Below, piece after piece: positions 1-12,287 of a DNA stretch of 33,500 nt. A program made the position numbers and the translations under genes. The first letter of the stretch is position 1. Every line of letters begins with the position of its first letter. Under the pieces are notes generated by a model that did no database searches, was not told where the DNA came from, and saw only the letters and a list, made by a program, of their open reading frames with translations. Source of the stretch: Neocallimastix lanati (nom. inval.) (lineage: Eukaryota; Neocallimastigomycota; Neocallimastigomycetes; Neocallimastigales; Neocallimastigaceae); the NCBI GenBank assembly GCA_016946835.1, contig JACVTC010000029.1, forward strand, positions 1,101,501 to 1,135,000, read 5' to 3'.

Positions 1-518
1 TGTTCGGAAGAGAGGTTTTCATTCGTGAAAATAATCATAAGAATCTTGACTATGCTACTACTCATATTTGGGTTCAAAATTGGAATGAGTATGATCCAAA
101 GAATGCTACCGAAGCTAATTTACAACATGCTATTGATTACTGTATTAATCATTTAAGAGAAACCGCTGGATGGGCACTTAAAATTAATAAACCAATTATT
201 TTTGAAGAATATGGCATGGCTCGTGATGGATGGGATGGTCAAGATGAATATGATCCAGCAACTCCAGCTACTAACCGACTTAAATATTACAAGGCCATTT
301 TAAATGAAATCTACAAATTAACAGATAAGCAGATCTTCCAAGGTCAAAACTTTTGGGCTTATTCAGGAGAAGGACGTCCAACATCTGGTGATTCTCGTGA
401 TTTATATCTTGGAGATCCAGCTCATGAACATCCAGGATGGTATGGTGTTTATGATAAAGATACTGATATGATCAATTATCTTAAAAAAATGGGAAAGAAG
501 TTTCTTAAACTTGAATAA
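1..518 (+). CDS. GH5 subfamily 7 endo-beta-1,4-mannanase, 3' part (copy 1)
   Basis: This is the C-terminal 171 residues of a secreted mannan-cleaving enzyme. The window opens inside the gene; the reading frame starts at base 3 and ends with TAA at 516-518. It aligns without gaps to the complete copy at 32945-33462 with only three base differences (182, 293 and 309); the first two are silent and the last changes Val to Ile. It contains the nucleophile region FEEYG and the GH5_7 motif NFWAYSGEGRP. The ATG at 216 is internal and not a real start. No dockerin or carbohydrate-binding module follows the catalytic domain. The 3' flank (about 38 bases comparable) also resembles that of copy 2. The duplication is therefore recent or kept uniform by gene conversion. 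Confidence 0.9.
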   Translation, partial: FGREVFIRENNHKNLDYATTHIWVQNWNEYDPKNATEANLQHAIDYCINHLRETAGWALKINKPIIFEEYGMARDGWDGQDEYDPATPATNRLKYYKAILNEIYKLTDKQIFQGQNFWAYSGEGRPTSGDSRDLYLGDPAHEHPGWYGVYDKDTDMINYLKKMGKKFLKLE

Positions 519-1440
519 TAATACTAATAAATATAGTAAAGTAAAGTTAAACATAAAAATGAAAAAATTAAAATAAAAATTAAAATGAAAAAAATAAAAT
601 TAAAATAAAAATAATAAAATTAAAATAAAAATAAAATAATTAAAATAAAAATAAAATAATTAAAATAAAAATAAAAAATTGAAATAAAAATAAAAAATAA
701 ATAAAGAATAATTAAATAAAAATAAAATATAATAAAAGGATAATAAAATAAAATATAATAAAAAAATAAAAAAAAAAATAATAATATTAATAATAATATA
801 TAATAAAAAGCAAGTTTAATAAGAAATGCTTAATATAGTATTGCATTAAGAATATTAATAAATTTTATTTAATAGAATTATAACATCATTAATACAATTA
901 AAAAACACAAACAAATTTATGTAATACTAAATGTTAAAAATTTATATTATTTGTATTTATAATATTCTTTTTTGTTAAATATAAATTTTAATATCAGAAA
1001 TGATATTTATATTTTTATTATGTGTGTATTTATTTAATTTATTACTTTTACATTAAGGAAGACCTATTCATTTAAGAATAAGTCATAACCTGTTATTTAG
1101 AATTATTTATCTATAATAGTCTGACATTATTGATAACATTTAGCATTATATTTCATGGTTTTATCGAATAAAAATATTTTACACTTAATAATAATAGTTT
1201 AGTACAAATGAACAATATAATTACACACATAACTACGATAATTAACAATTTAATAGTTTTTTTGTTATATAATTTTACATATTTCTATTAAGATTAATGA
1301 ATATGCAATTTTTTCAAATAAATGAAATTCAATAAAAGATATATTCAAAAAAGCTCTAAGAATATATTCATTTTATATTCAATAAAAAATAATAATAATA
1401 TTGGAAAAACATAAAGTAAATAAATAATATATATTAAGTT

Positions 1441-1560
1441 TAAGATTTTATAACCACAGTCTTAATCGTAACTACTGGAATCATGCTTTAAGGAATATTA
1501 GCTTTAAATCTTCTGTTTGGAATATCAACGGTGTATAAATTACAAAAAGCTTATTTTAAA
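1441..1560 (-). other. Small coding-like island, unidentified
   Basis: A patch of about 110 bp with clearly higher G+C than its surroundings. On the minus strand one frame reads about 20 codons (NLYTVDIPNRRFKANIP), meets a TAA, then continues for about a dozen more codons (SMIPVVTIKTVVIKS). I do not recognise the family. It could be the eroded 3' end of a gene or chance. Confidence 0.2.
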
Positions 1561-3341
1561 AATTATAAATATTTATTTAATTATTTATTTATTATTTATA
1601 TTTCTTTATTCATTTTAAATTTTTTTTTTTTTTTATTTTTTTTATTATTATTTTAAAATAGATTTACATAATAAATTATATTATAGTTATTATGCATATT
1701 CATAAAAACAATTACTTATATAACAAATATATAGATTTTTTAAAAACAATTAAATAAACAATATATATACAAATTTATATAGATATTAATTAAATATTTA
1801 ATTATTCTTTTTTTTTTATTGAATATTATAATAAAATATAGTTATATAATGATTTTTTCTTTTTATTTATGTAAATTTAAAAGTAAAATTAAGATATAAG
1901 AAAATAAATATAATCCTTTTTTTTTTTTTATGTTTTATTTCAATTTTTTTTTACAAATTTTATTCTGCTATATATATGATAGAATTATTTACTTTAAATA
2001 AAATTGTACTAAAATTATTTCTTTATACAAAAATATTTATATTGACCGAAATATTAAATATTTAAAGTTTTTTTTTTTTTTATTTTAATACAATAATTAA
2101 AACTTATAAAAAAAAAAATAAAAAATAAAATAAAATAAAATATTTTATTAGAAATATTATATTTTATTATTTAATGTTAGAAATGTTAGATAAAGTTTAA
2201 TATATGAATATTATTCTCGTTATTAAACAAAATAACATATATAAATTTTATGTATAAATACTATAAATTATTAAGATATCAACTATTATATAAATTGTAA
2301 TATGACCCATGCATGACGTACATAAAACATTTATGTAAAAAATATATAAGAAATATTAAAAAAAGTAATTATTAAAATATAAGTAGTTAACTATAATAAT
2401 AAATAAACAATAAAATATATTAATAAAAATAATAAGTAAAATTTGAAATTACGAAATTTGAAGTGTTTATTCTAATATTTAATAAAATATCAAAAATAAT
2501 TTTTTATTTTTTTATGTTAATCATGTATTATAAAATTAATCTATTTTAACTTTTTTTTTTTTTAAAAAAAAAAATAATAATAATCATAATCATAATTATT
2601 ATGTGTCATTTTTCATTTTTATTTATTTATTTAATTAATAGTTTATATTATATTAATTTTAAATATTCCAAAAATAACCATAAATAAACTTTGGTTACAC
2701 TGATTAAAAACAAAAACAAAAGAAAAAATAATATATATATATATATAAATAAATAATACATAATTATAACGGTTTAAAATAAAATATAATAAATAATAAA
2801 ATTTTAATAAATTTAATAAATAATTATAAAATTAAATAATTGTATTTAAATTTATAAATTTTTATTTTTTATAAGTTTTTTTAATTTTTTTATCCAAAAG
2901 ATATTTCAATAGTATTTTTAAAATAAATATCATTATTAATTGGAATTTTAATTTATAAAAATTTAACCAATTTTATAAAAATTCCAAAAAAAAAAAAGTA
3001 AACTATAAATTTTATATTATCCATGGAAAAATTTTTAACTCAGTCTTATTCATATGTTGAAACGTATAAAATCATTATTATATACTATTAATTATTATTA
3101 AATAACTATTTATGAAATAATAATAATAATTAATATAAAATATTAATAATACAAATACTAAGAATCATAAACCCTAGTTTAATTATATTATATATATAAT
3201 ATAATTATAATATAATTTTAAATTTCATATAATAATTTTTTTTTTGTTTTTCAAAAAATATAAAAGTAAAAATTTTTATCTACATTTTTTTTTCAAAATT
3301 TTAAAATATTATAATTTATTTTAAATATTATTTTTTATTTG

Positions 3342-3365
3342 TATTGTTCTTAGGAACGAACAATA
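3342..3365. repeat. Short inverted repeat
   Basis: Perfect 8-bp arms TATTGTTC / GAACAATA around the 8-nt loop TTAGGAAC, about 115 bp before the GH48 relic. It could be a protein-binding palindrome or a relic hairpin; nothing ties it to a function. Confidence 0.3.
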
Positions 3366-3480
3366 AAAAAAATATATATATATCTATTATCTTATTATTA
3401 TTGAATAATAATATCTCTTAATTATTTTGATTTTTTTTTTTTTTAACAAAACAAAAAAAAAGATATATTTAACTTTTAAA

Positions 3481-4031
3481 ATGCCACCTATTAGATCTAC
3501 TATAAAATATAACAATAAATATAATGCTGCTGTTCCAGCTACTTATGCTCCAGATAATGATGATGATATTGAAAACTATCCAGCTCAACTTGTCTTCCAA
3601 GACGGTATTGTTAGTGAAGATCCAATTGCCAAAAAACTTCAACAAGCTTACTGTACCTGGGATGTCTATACCATACACTGGATTATTGATGGTGATAACT
3701 GGTACGGCTATGGTCAACAAAGAGGATGATAGAAGTAAGCCCATCCTTCATTAACACCTTCCAACGTAGTCCATCCGAATCTACTTGGATTGACTTATTC
3801 CACATCCATGTTGGGAAACTATGAAATGGGGTGGTCGTAACGGTTTCTTAGATCTTTTTCACTGGTAATAACAGCTACTCTACAGCAATGGAGATACACA
3901 GCTGCTCCAGATACTGATGCTCGTGCCATTCAAGCAGCTTACTTTGGTTATATTTGGACTCAAGAAGATGGTTATGATCTTTCTTTCTTCTGTTGCCTCT
4001 TAAGGCTGCTAAGCTTGGTGACTTACGTTAA
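3481..4031 (+). pseudogene. GH48 (reducing-end processive cellulase) fragment, decayed
   Basis: GH48 enzymes release cellobiose processively from cellulose chain ends and are a main component of gut-fungal cellulosomes. The first open stretch (3481-3726) reads YPAQLVFQDGI, then HWIIDGDNWYGYG, matching the conserved GH48 stretch around D-V-D-N-W-Y-G. Further on, in alternating frames, come [58 protein letters not shown] and KAAKLGD, all in correct GH48 order. Frame changes fall near 3727, 3795, 3862, 3885 and 3990, each explicable by a one-base indel. Only about 180 residues of a domain of some 600 remain, so the 5' and 3' parts are missing. The ATG at 3481 lies inside the domain and there is no signal peptide. 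Neighbouring long genes are intact, so sequencing error is a less likely cause than real decay. Confidence 0.82.
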
Positions 4032-4617
4032 GTACTTACTTTTTTTTAACACAAAAAATAAAATAAGAATTGAATATATAATTATATAAAAAAAAAAAAA
4101 AAAATAAAAGAAAATAAAAGTAAAAAAAAAATTAGAATAAAAAAGAGATAATTTATAATAAAAATAACAAAGAATAAATATTAAAAAAAGTAATAAAAAT
4201 AAAATTAATAATTATGAAGTTTTAATAAAAAAATGTAAAATATAATAAAATTGAAAATTTATAATAAAAAAGGTAAGATGAATCAAAAAGAATTAAAAAT
4301 TAAGAAATAAAAATAAAAAAAAGAAAAGGTAAACAAAATAATAATTCTAAATATTAATTAAATTTGAATATTAAGTGTATTTTTTTTTATAATATATTTT
4401 GTAAATATAAAATTTTATTATTTTAGTTTCAAGATATTTAAATATTTATAAGATAATTTTGTAAAAATAAAAATAATAATAATACATAATGTTTTAAAGT
4501 ATATATAAAAAAAAAAAATTTTTTTATTTTTTTAATGATTATTAAAAAAATTTTAAATTTTATTTTTCTTTTTTTTTTTTATTTAACATTTTTATAAATT
4601 ATATAATGAATATTATT

Positions 4618-4654
<37 letters not shown>

Positions 4655-4667
4655 AATTATTAATTAA
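4032..4667. other. AT-rich spacer with long poly-T
   Basis: A/T-only sequence with poly-A runs near 4089 and a poly-T run of about 30 at 4618-4650. I see nothing coding. Confidence 0.6.
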
Positions 4668-4775
4668 TTATTTTTGATTGATAGAAGAACTTGATTTTTG
4701 ATTGAAAGTAGAACTTGATTTTTGATTTACATTTGAATTTAATTTGATTTTTGATTTGAATTTGATTTTTGAATT
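4668..4775 (-). repeat. Minisatellite coding an NQKSSS-type tail
   Basis: Imperfect units of about 15-24 bp built on TGATTTTTGATT (plus strand). On the minus strand they encode repeated Asn-Gln-Lys-Ser-Ser at the end of the receptor tail. The open frame stops at 4739, but the shifted frame continues to a TAA at 4668-4670, which suggests that a repeat-length change caused a frameshift. Confidence 0.55.
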
Positions 4776-6860
4776 AAATTGTTTTTATTATTTGTAGATA
4801 CATTTTGATTAATAGTTAAAAGTTTACTTTCCCTCCTTTCTCCAGTATAATTATGATAATTCAACATTGTCAATAATATTGAATGCTTTCTCTCCATATT
4901 ATTTGATTTTTCATTAGACGTTGAATTACTACTGACAACTCCCCGTACTGGCTTAACTTCTAATTGATCATCCGTTTTTTCATTATTAAATAAAATTAGG
5001 ATGATTCGTATTTCGTAGAGAACAAAGAAGCTTGATAAAAGAAAGGCAAATATTAGAACATATCTTATTAGGAAGTATAATTCATAATCCTTTACTTCTA
5101 TTATCTCATATATCATAAATATAATTAGCATTAAAAGAGCAATATATACACTACAAATCGTTAATCTTATATCTACTAATGAATTTTCAATATTCCATTC
5201 CATAGAGGTTAATAATGATATCGATAATAAAATAATCAATTTTTCTATTAAAACCAAAATAATAAAGACATATCCAAATCCTTTTTTAAACCACACGTTT
5301 GATAATTTATACCATCTTTAATATTATGATATTTAAATTTCATACGATGTTACAATTAAAAGTAAATGAAAAAAAATTTCATGGGATAAAAATGAAAAAA
5401 TAAATAGATATTTATTTTTTTTTTGATGAATCCATCGATAAATTTTATTATTTTCATTGTTATATGGAAAATTAATTAGTAATTTATAGAGTATTGGAAT
5501 AAATATCAAGGTTAAACCTAAAGATATAAATAAATAAATATTTAAAATTACATTTCCAATTTTTTACTTCTCCATATTCTGTAAAAAAATTATAAAAAAG
5601 AATCATTATATATCCAATAAATATGGTAATCCATAAATCTAAACTGAAGAAATTGTAATTTTCTTTAAATTTGTCAATAAAAAAAAAATACTGAGGATGA
5701 TACTATAATCAATATATAATACTTTTATAATAATTATTATGAAGCCTACCACTGACTCGGAATAATTCATAGATATATCATAAATTCGGGTAATATCAAT
5801 CATCGCATTTAATACTTCAACAGCATCCCTATCTTCATATATAAATTCCACTAAATGCTTTCTAAATGTTTTAGAATATTCGTCATAATCGTTTATGAGG
5901 TAACTGGGGTCTTGGAATATACTGAATCCCTTTTGCTAATTTACAATCATACGCTTGACATACTTCATCATCATCGTAGAGGGCATTAATTCCCGATCCC
6001 ACCTTAGAGTTTATAACTAAAGATTTTTGAATGTCATAAGATGTTATAAATTTCAAAACTTTGACGGTTGCTTTTTTCCTTTCATCAGAAATATATTTAT
6101 TTATTCCAATATTTGTTCCTTCAAGACATGAGGCTGAAACACCCTCTCTATTACCTACTAATACAGTTTTATTATAGATGGGATTTGCAAATCTAAAATC
6201 AAAAAATTTAACGAAAATTGCCTCACCATTAAATAGTTTATCAATTGTTTCCTTTTCTTTAAACTTGAAATATAAGATCTTTTTAATAAAATAGATATAT
6301 TAATTTTTTTTTTATAATTAATATTTATTTTTTTTTATATATTTTATAATTTCAATTAAGCATTTATTAATATTGATTTTTTTTTCTATTTTTTTTTTTT
6401 TTTTGTTGGTTTGTTGGTTTGTTTCTTAGAATTGATTTTTTTTATTTATAATTATATATACATATTTTTTTTATTTTTAATATTTGTTTAATTTTTGGTA
6501 AAATTTTAAAAATAAAAATAGAAAAAAAAAAAAAAAACATTAAAACATCTAAAAAAAATTTTTTTTACCTGATGCTAATGTATCTTTGACTTACTTAATT
6601 TTATATAAGGCATCTACTGCTTCTTGATCTGTATATTTTGGATAAGGGGAATCTTTTGTTTTTCGAAATGAATGTATAAATTCTAATGCTGACATTATCC
6701 CAGATTTTCGATCTTTTTTATAATAATATATATAAATATATAATATATATTATATATTATATATACATTACCATAATATAAAATATATATATATTTTTTT
6801 AATTATTAATTATTAATTATTTTTTTACATCAATTTTTTTTTCAATTATAATATAATATT

Positions 6861-6985
<125 letters not shown>

Positions 6986-7790
6986 TTTTTTTTTTTATTT
7001 TTTTTTTTTACCAGCAAATAATCCATTATAGCCTATTAAATTTTCATTTCCATCTTTTCTTTCATTATCTAAAATATATTTTCCAGTACTGATTAATTTC
7101 ATCCCAAGTTTTCGGTATCTCTTTTCCATATTTACTTAATAATTTCGTATTTGAATATAAAAAATTACATATTCAGTCGTTAGTGGCTTTCATTTTAATT
7201 AAAATGAATGATAAATAATTTATTATTAATATTTTATTAATTAAAATTATAAATTTTATAAGTTTATTTTTAAAAAAAAAAAATAAATTTTTTAAAATTC
7301 CAATAATAAATAAAATAAATTTATTATTTAATTTATTTTTTATTTTTTTTTATATTCGTTATTCTTGTAATAAAAATAAAATGAAATTTGTTATTTTTAT
7401 TTTGAATTTAAGTACTAATCCAACCCATTTGCCTTTATAAGTACAAGATTAGGATGCCACACCGGGGGTATATATAACCATGTGATCCTTCGGTAACCAC
7501 AATCCATTAAATCTATGAAATAAGAGGAATACCTTGGAGAATACATAGTATCATAAAAAAAAATATCGTATTTGATTGAACCTCGAGAAAGCATGGATTC
7601 TATGGTGGTTCCATAGTTTCTAACATAGTTTGTTGAATTATCTGGTGAATAGAGGAGTTAACTTTACCTTTATATCAATGTTATTTTTTTATTTGCATAT
7701 TAATTAAATTGGTCTATCACCGTTGTAAAGTACTGAATGACATTTTGGAATGAAAATCCTATAGCATTTAATTTTAAAGAATTACATTTT

Positions 7791-8190
7791 TCTAAATTAA
7801 AATATAATATATATATATAAAAAAAAGATACATTTTAGTAAATTATTTTTTTTTATGTTATAAAACTATTGTATTTACCTTTAAAAATAATATAAAATAG
7901 AATTATGTATATATGTAATTTCATATTAATTTTTTTAATATATAGGATAAAAAAAAATTATTTATTTGGAAATATTAGTGTAATACAAAAAAAATAATAA
8001 TAATAATTATTATAATAAGTAAAAATTATAATATTATTTAATATACAAAGTAGATAGTTTTTTTTTTTTAAGAAAAAATAAAATAAAAACATTCCAAAAA
8101 AAAAATTAAAAACTTTTGAAAATATAGAATATAGTTAAATTTATATTTTGAATAATTATACAATTTTTTTTTCTAAAAAAAAAAGTAAAA

Positions 8191-8225
<35 letters not shown>

Positions 8226-8538
8226 TTAAAAAAAAAAAAAAATAAAAAAATTACAATAATTTTATTTATATTAAATTTTGAAAATTTAAATTTTTTTTTT
8301 TTTTAAAATATTTTTTTTTATTTACATAATAAACTAAATTATTCCATCTAAATAGTCTAAATAATATTATTATTTTAAGGTTTAACTTTTTTAACTTTCC
8401 ATTTTATTATTAATGAAAAAATTGTTATTATTAATATAAAATATAAATATATATCTTAAAAAAAAAAATTATTAAATTATTTAAATAGAGTTTTTATTAT
8501 TATTATTATTATTATAATGTTTTAGCAATTTAATAATC

Positions 8539-8578
<40 letters not shown>

Positions 8579-8732
8579 TATTGTTTTTTAACTAAGCAAA
8601 AAAAAAATATATATATATATATTAAAACATTTTATATTTACATATATATTAAAAATAAAATTTTTTATTATTAATAAAAAAATTGTTTAATTTATTTTTA
8701 TTTTTATTTTTTTTTTATAAGATAGAGATTAA
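7791..8732. other. AT-rich spacer
   Basis: Homopolymer runs, including about 36 T near 8541-8576, and (AAT)n at 8194-8221. I see no coding potential. It would hold the promoter of the receptor relic, but I see no recognisable element. Confidence 0.55.
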
Positions 8733-9019
8733 CAAGAGGAGAGGATAAAAGGGCCTCTAGTCTCTTTCCTTAAATATATTGGATTCTCATTGGATTCTTT
8801 ACTTTACCGTTTCGGCGTTGATGCGGACCTCTCACTAAGCAAGGTTAATATGAAAGAATTATCCCTATACGCCACTTTTATACGACAGGCTTTCTTGTTC
8901 AGTGAACCCTGGGCTGGGTGGAGGAATATTGCCCCATAATAAATTTAGAAGGTAGTTGTGGAGGTCAATCCATAAACTTTAAGTGTGCTTGGACCCAGTG
9001 CAAAGGCATTAATTTTAAT
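8733..9019 (+). other. Unidentified coding-like island
   Basis: About 280 bp with near-normal G+C inside an A/T desert. The plus strand is open from 8733 to the TAA at 8937-8939 (68 codons; contains YRFGVDADLSLSKVN and FIRQAFLFSEPWAGWRNIAP). A neighbouring frame stays open from 8930 to about 9019 with two Cys pairs (SCGGQS, CAWTQC). One minus-strand frame is also fairly open. It has no convincing ATG and matches no family I recognise. Most likely it is a fragment of a transposon or of a displaced gene. Confidence 0.35.
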
Positions 9020-10661
9020 TTAAAATTTTTTAAAAAAAAAAAAAATTTAAATATTAGACCAAAATTTATAATAAAGTGTTAATATGATTTAAAAATTTTT
9101 TAAAAAAAAAAATATTTTTTGTGGAAAGATGAACTTTATTTTTAACATTTTAAAAAATCTTTTTTTTTTTTATTATTAATAATAATTTTATTTAATCATA
9201 TAGAAATAATTTAATTTATTATAATTAAAAAATTAATATTTAGAATTTTTTTTTTAAATTGTCAAAATTAATAGTAATGTAAAAATTTTAATTTTTTAAA
9301 TAAAGTTATTGTCTCTTTATATATATATATATTATTATTATTAAAAATATGATTTATTATTATTTATTAATTATTATTATTATTAATTATTATTATTTAT
9401 AAATATCTTCTCTCCATGACTAAATATTATGTAATTTTTATCTTATTAAATATTAATTATTTATTTTTTATTTATTTTTTTTTTTTTTTATTTTTTTTTT
9501 TATTTTTTTTTTTATTTTTTTTTTATTTTTTTTTCCATTATTCTATTATTTGTTCTTCATCCAAAATTAAGTAACAAAAAAAAAAAAAAAAAAAAAAATT
9601 CTAAGTAAAAAAAAATTCCAAAATTATCCAAGATAAAAAAAAAAAATAAAAAAAGAAATAATTATTTATAATTTTTAAAAATACTTTAAAAAATTTTTTT
9701 TTTTTTTTTTTTATTTTAATATTAAAATTTTTTTTATTTTTATGGTTAACAATTTTAAAAATTTATTATAAAATAAAAAAAAAAAAAAAATAAAAAAAAA
9801 TTTTAGTTATTGTAAAATGCCCTTTTTATTTATTATTATTATTATTTTTTTTATCTTTTGATAATAATTAGAGACAAAAAAAAAAAAAAAAAAGTTTTAA
9901 AAAAAAAGTTTATTTTTTTATATTTAATAATTTTATTTAATAATAGAAAAAATTTAATTTATTATATTAAAAAATTAATATTTTAGAATTTTGAAAACTT
10001 TTAAAAAAAAAAAAAATTAAAAAAAAATTAAAAAAAGAGTTTAGAAAACTTTTTAAAAAATTATATTTATTAATAATTTATAACATTTTTTTATTATAGC
10101 CGAAAGTATTAACGAACATTAATTTTATTTATTTATTTATTTATTAATTATATGAATATTTTTTTTTTTTTTGAAACACACACACACACAATTAATAATA
10201 AAAAAAAATTATTATTTATCAAAATTTGAATATTTGAATATAATAATATTTTAAATAGTTAATGTGAAATTGAAAGTAATATTCAAAATAAAAGTGTATA
10301 AATAAATTCAAAAAAAAAAAAAGTTCATTTGCAAAGAACCTCACCTCCAATATTATAAAATTTTTTTGTGTAAAAGGAATTCTTATTCCAGATTAGAATT
10401 TGAATTGACAATCTGAAAGAAATAATTGGTCTTGGCCCCTACCAGTCTATCTAACTACATTTTCATCATTGACGCCTAATCGTTTTATAAAGCAATATTA
10501 TTTTTTTTTTATTAATCCCATATATATAATTTTTTTTTATTGTTTATTGAACTTTATATAATTTACCAATATATTTATTTATATATATTAAACACCTTTA
10601 TATATATATATTTATTTAGAATTAGTAATAGATAATTTTTATCATTAATAAATATTATATA

Positions 10662-10736
10662 TTTAATAAAATAAAATAATTATAATAAAATAAAATAATT
10701 ATAATAAAATAAAATAATTATAATAAAATAAAATAA
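10662..10736. repeat. Tandem 19-bp repeat
   Basis: Four near-perfect copies of TATAATAAAATAAAATAAT (the first slightly different). Simple A/T minisatellite. Confidence 0.75.
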
Positions 10737-10806
10737 AGCATTAATAAGAATAAAAGAATAAAAGATAAAATTTAGATATTTATAATTTATTTGTATATAA
10801 AATGTA

Positions 10807-10844
<38 letters not shown>

Positions 10845-10889
10845 GAGTTAAAATATTAATTTAAATTTATTGGTTATTTATTTTTATCT

Positions 10890-10926
<37 letters not shown>

Positions 10927-11251
10927 TATATAAAGTTAATAATTAATACTCTCTTAAATAAAAAAAAAATTCTAATATTTTTCCAATATTTAACTCTATA
11001 TTCATTATTCTATTTGGGAAGCAGATATAAAAAAAAAAATTTTTTTTTCTCATTTATTAATTTTATTAATTTTTATTTACATTAAAACAGAAATAAAGTT
11101 CAAATTCAAATAATGAATCTTTTTTTTTTTTTTTTTTTTTTATTTATATGTATATAAATATATTTTTTACTATCTACATTAATATTTATTTATTCATTTA
11201 AATATAATTTTATTTTTAAATTTTTTTTTATAAAAGAGCTGATTCTGATAC

Positions 11252-11296
11252 ATATTACAGGTGATGACATGATGACAGCATCATCACTTGTAATAT
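11252..11296. repeat. Strong GC-bearing hairpin
   Basis: Left arm ATATTACAGGTGATGA (11252-11267) and right arm TCATCACTTGTAATAT (11281-11296) pair at 15 of 16 positions. The remaining pair would be a G-U wobble in plus-strand RNA. The 13-nt loop CATGATGACAGCA itself repeats the ATGATGA motif. It stands alone in A/T sequence. Confidence 0.6.
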
Positions 11297-11549
11297 TAAT
11301 AATTTTTTTTTTTATTCCTTAGTAATTATCCTAGTTAATTTAAATAGAGATTGGATATATTCATACAAAAAATTTATATTAATTTATATTTAAATTTTAT
11401 ATATAAATTTTATGTATTCTGAACGTTGCCTTTTTTAATTTTTTATTTTTATTTTTTTTTTAAAAAAAAAGAGATTTTTATTTTTTAACTATTTTTTTTT
11501 TTTTATAAAAATAAAAAATAAAATAATATTTGATTATTTATTTATTATT

Positions 11550-11581
<32 letters not shown>

Positions 11582-12253
11582 AAAATTATATAAAAAAAAA
11601 TAAAAATAAATATTTTAAAACTTTTTATTTTTTTTTTTATTTTATTTTTTTGTTAAATACATTTAAAAAAATACAACAGCATAAATAGTTTAAAGCTTTA
11701 TTTTATTAATAAAAAAAAAAAAAATATATATATATATAACTTTTTATTTTATTTTATTAATTATTTTTTTTTAACTTTTTTCTCTAATTTTTTAAAAGTT
11801 CACTTTTTTTTATTTACATTTTACATTATTTCTATTCAAATATTTTAATAGATTTCATATTTTTTTTTTTTTTTTTTTTTAAGAATAATAAAAAAGTTTT
11901 TTTTAATAATAATAATTTTTTTTTAGAAAGAGAATATATTTTAATAGATTCTATTCTATTCTATTATAAAAATATAATTTTAATTTGCTTAATGTATATA
12001 CATTTAATAATTTATATAAAATTTGTATTTTCTACTTTTTTTTTTTTTTTTTCTGTAAAGTAAAAATTTATGAAAATTTTTTTTTTTTTATAATTTTTTA
12101 TCAAATATATAATTAAAAATAATTGAAAAAAAAAAAAAAAAAAAAAAAAATAGTAATTAAAAAATGAAAAAAAGTAATTTTAAATAATAAAAAATAAAAA
12201 TAATTAATTATGTAAATAAATAAATAGTTATTTATTTTTTTATTTATTTATTA

Positions 12254-12282
<29 letters not shown>

Positions 12283-12287
<5 letters not shown>

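Larger units (their letters stand above)
519..3480. other. AT-rich intergenic spacer
   Basis: Nearly pure A/T with (TAAAA)n-like and poly-A/T tracts. Apart from a small compositional island at 1441-1560 and a short inverted repeat at 3342-3365, I see no gene. Stop codons are dense in all six frames. Confidence 0.7.
9020..12282. other. AT-rich spacer
   Basis: Poly-A/T runs, (T9-11 A)n at 9469-9535, a 15-bp (CA)n near 10177 and poly-A/poly-T blocks at 10810-10920. It includes a somewhat GC-richer patch at 10320-10495 with no readable frame and a hairpin at 11252-11296. I see no gene. Confidence 0.55.

Noticed and set aside
216-518. Separate small gene starting at the ATG at 216
   Set aside because: It is the in-frame end of the mannanase gene; homology continues upstream to base 3.
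3160-3185. Telomere-like AAACCCTAG
   Set aside because: A single occurrence with no tandem repetition.
10320-10495. tRNA or SINE-like sequence on the minus strand (TAGTTAGATAGACTGG and ATTCAAATTC resemble A and B boxes)
   Set aside because: No acceptor stem, anticodon arm or correct T-arm could be folded; box matches are weak.
11235-11300. C/D-box snoRNA (GTGATGA, CTGA)
   Set aside because: The CTGA lies before the C-box-like motif and no terminal stem closes the pair; a simple hairpin explains it better.
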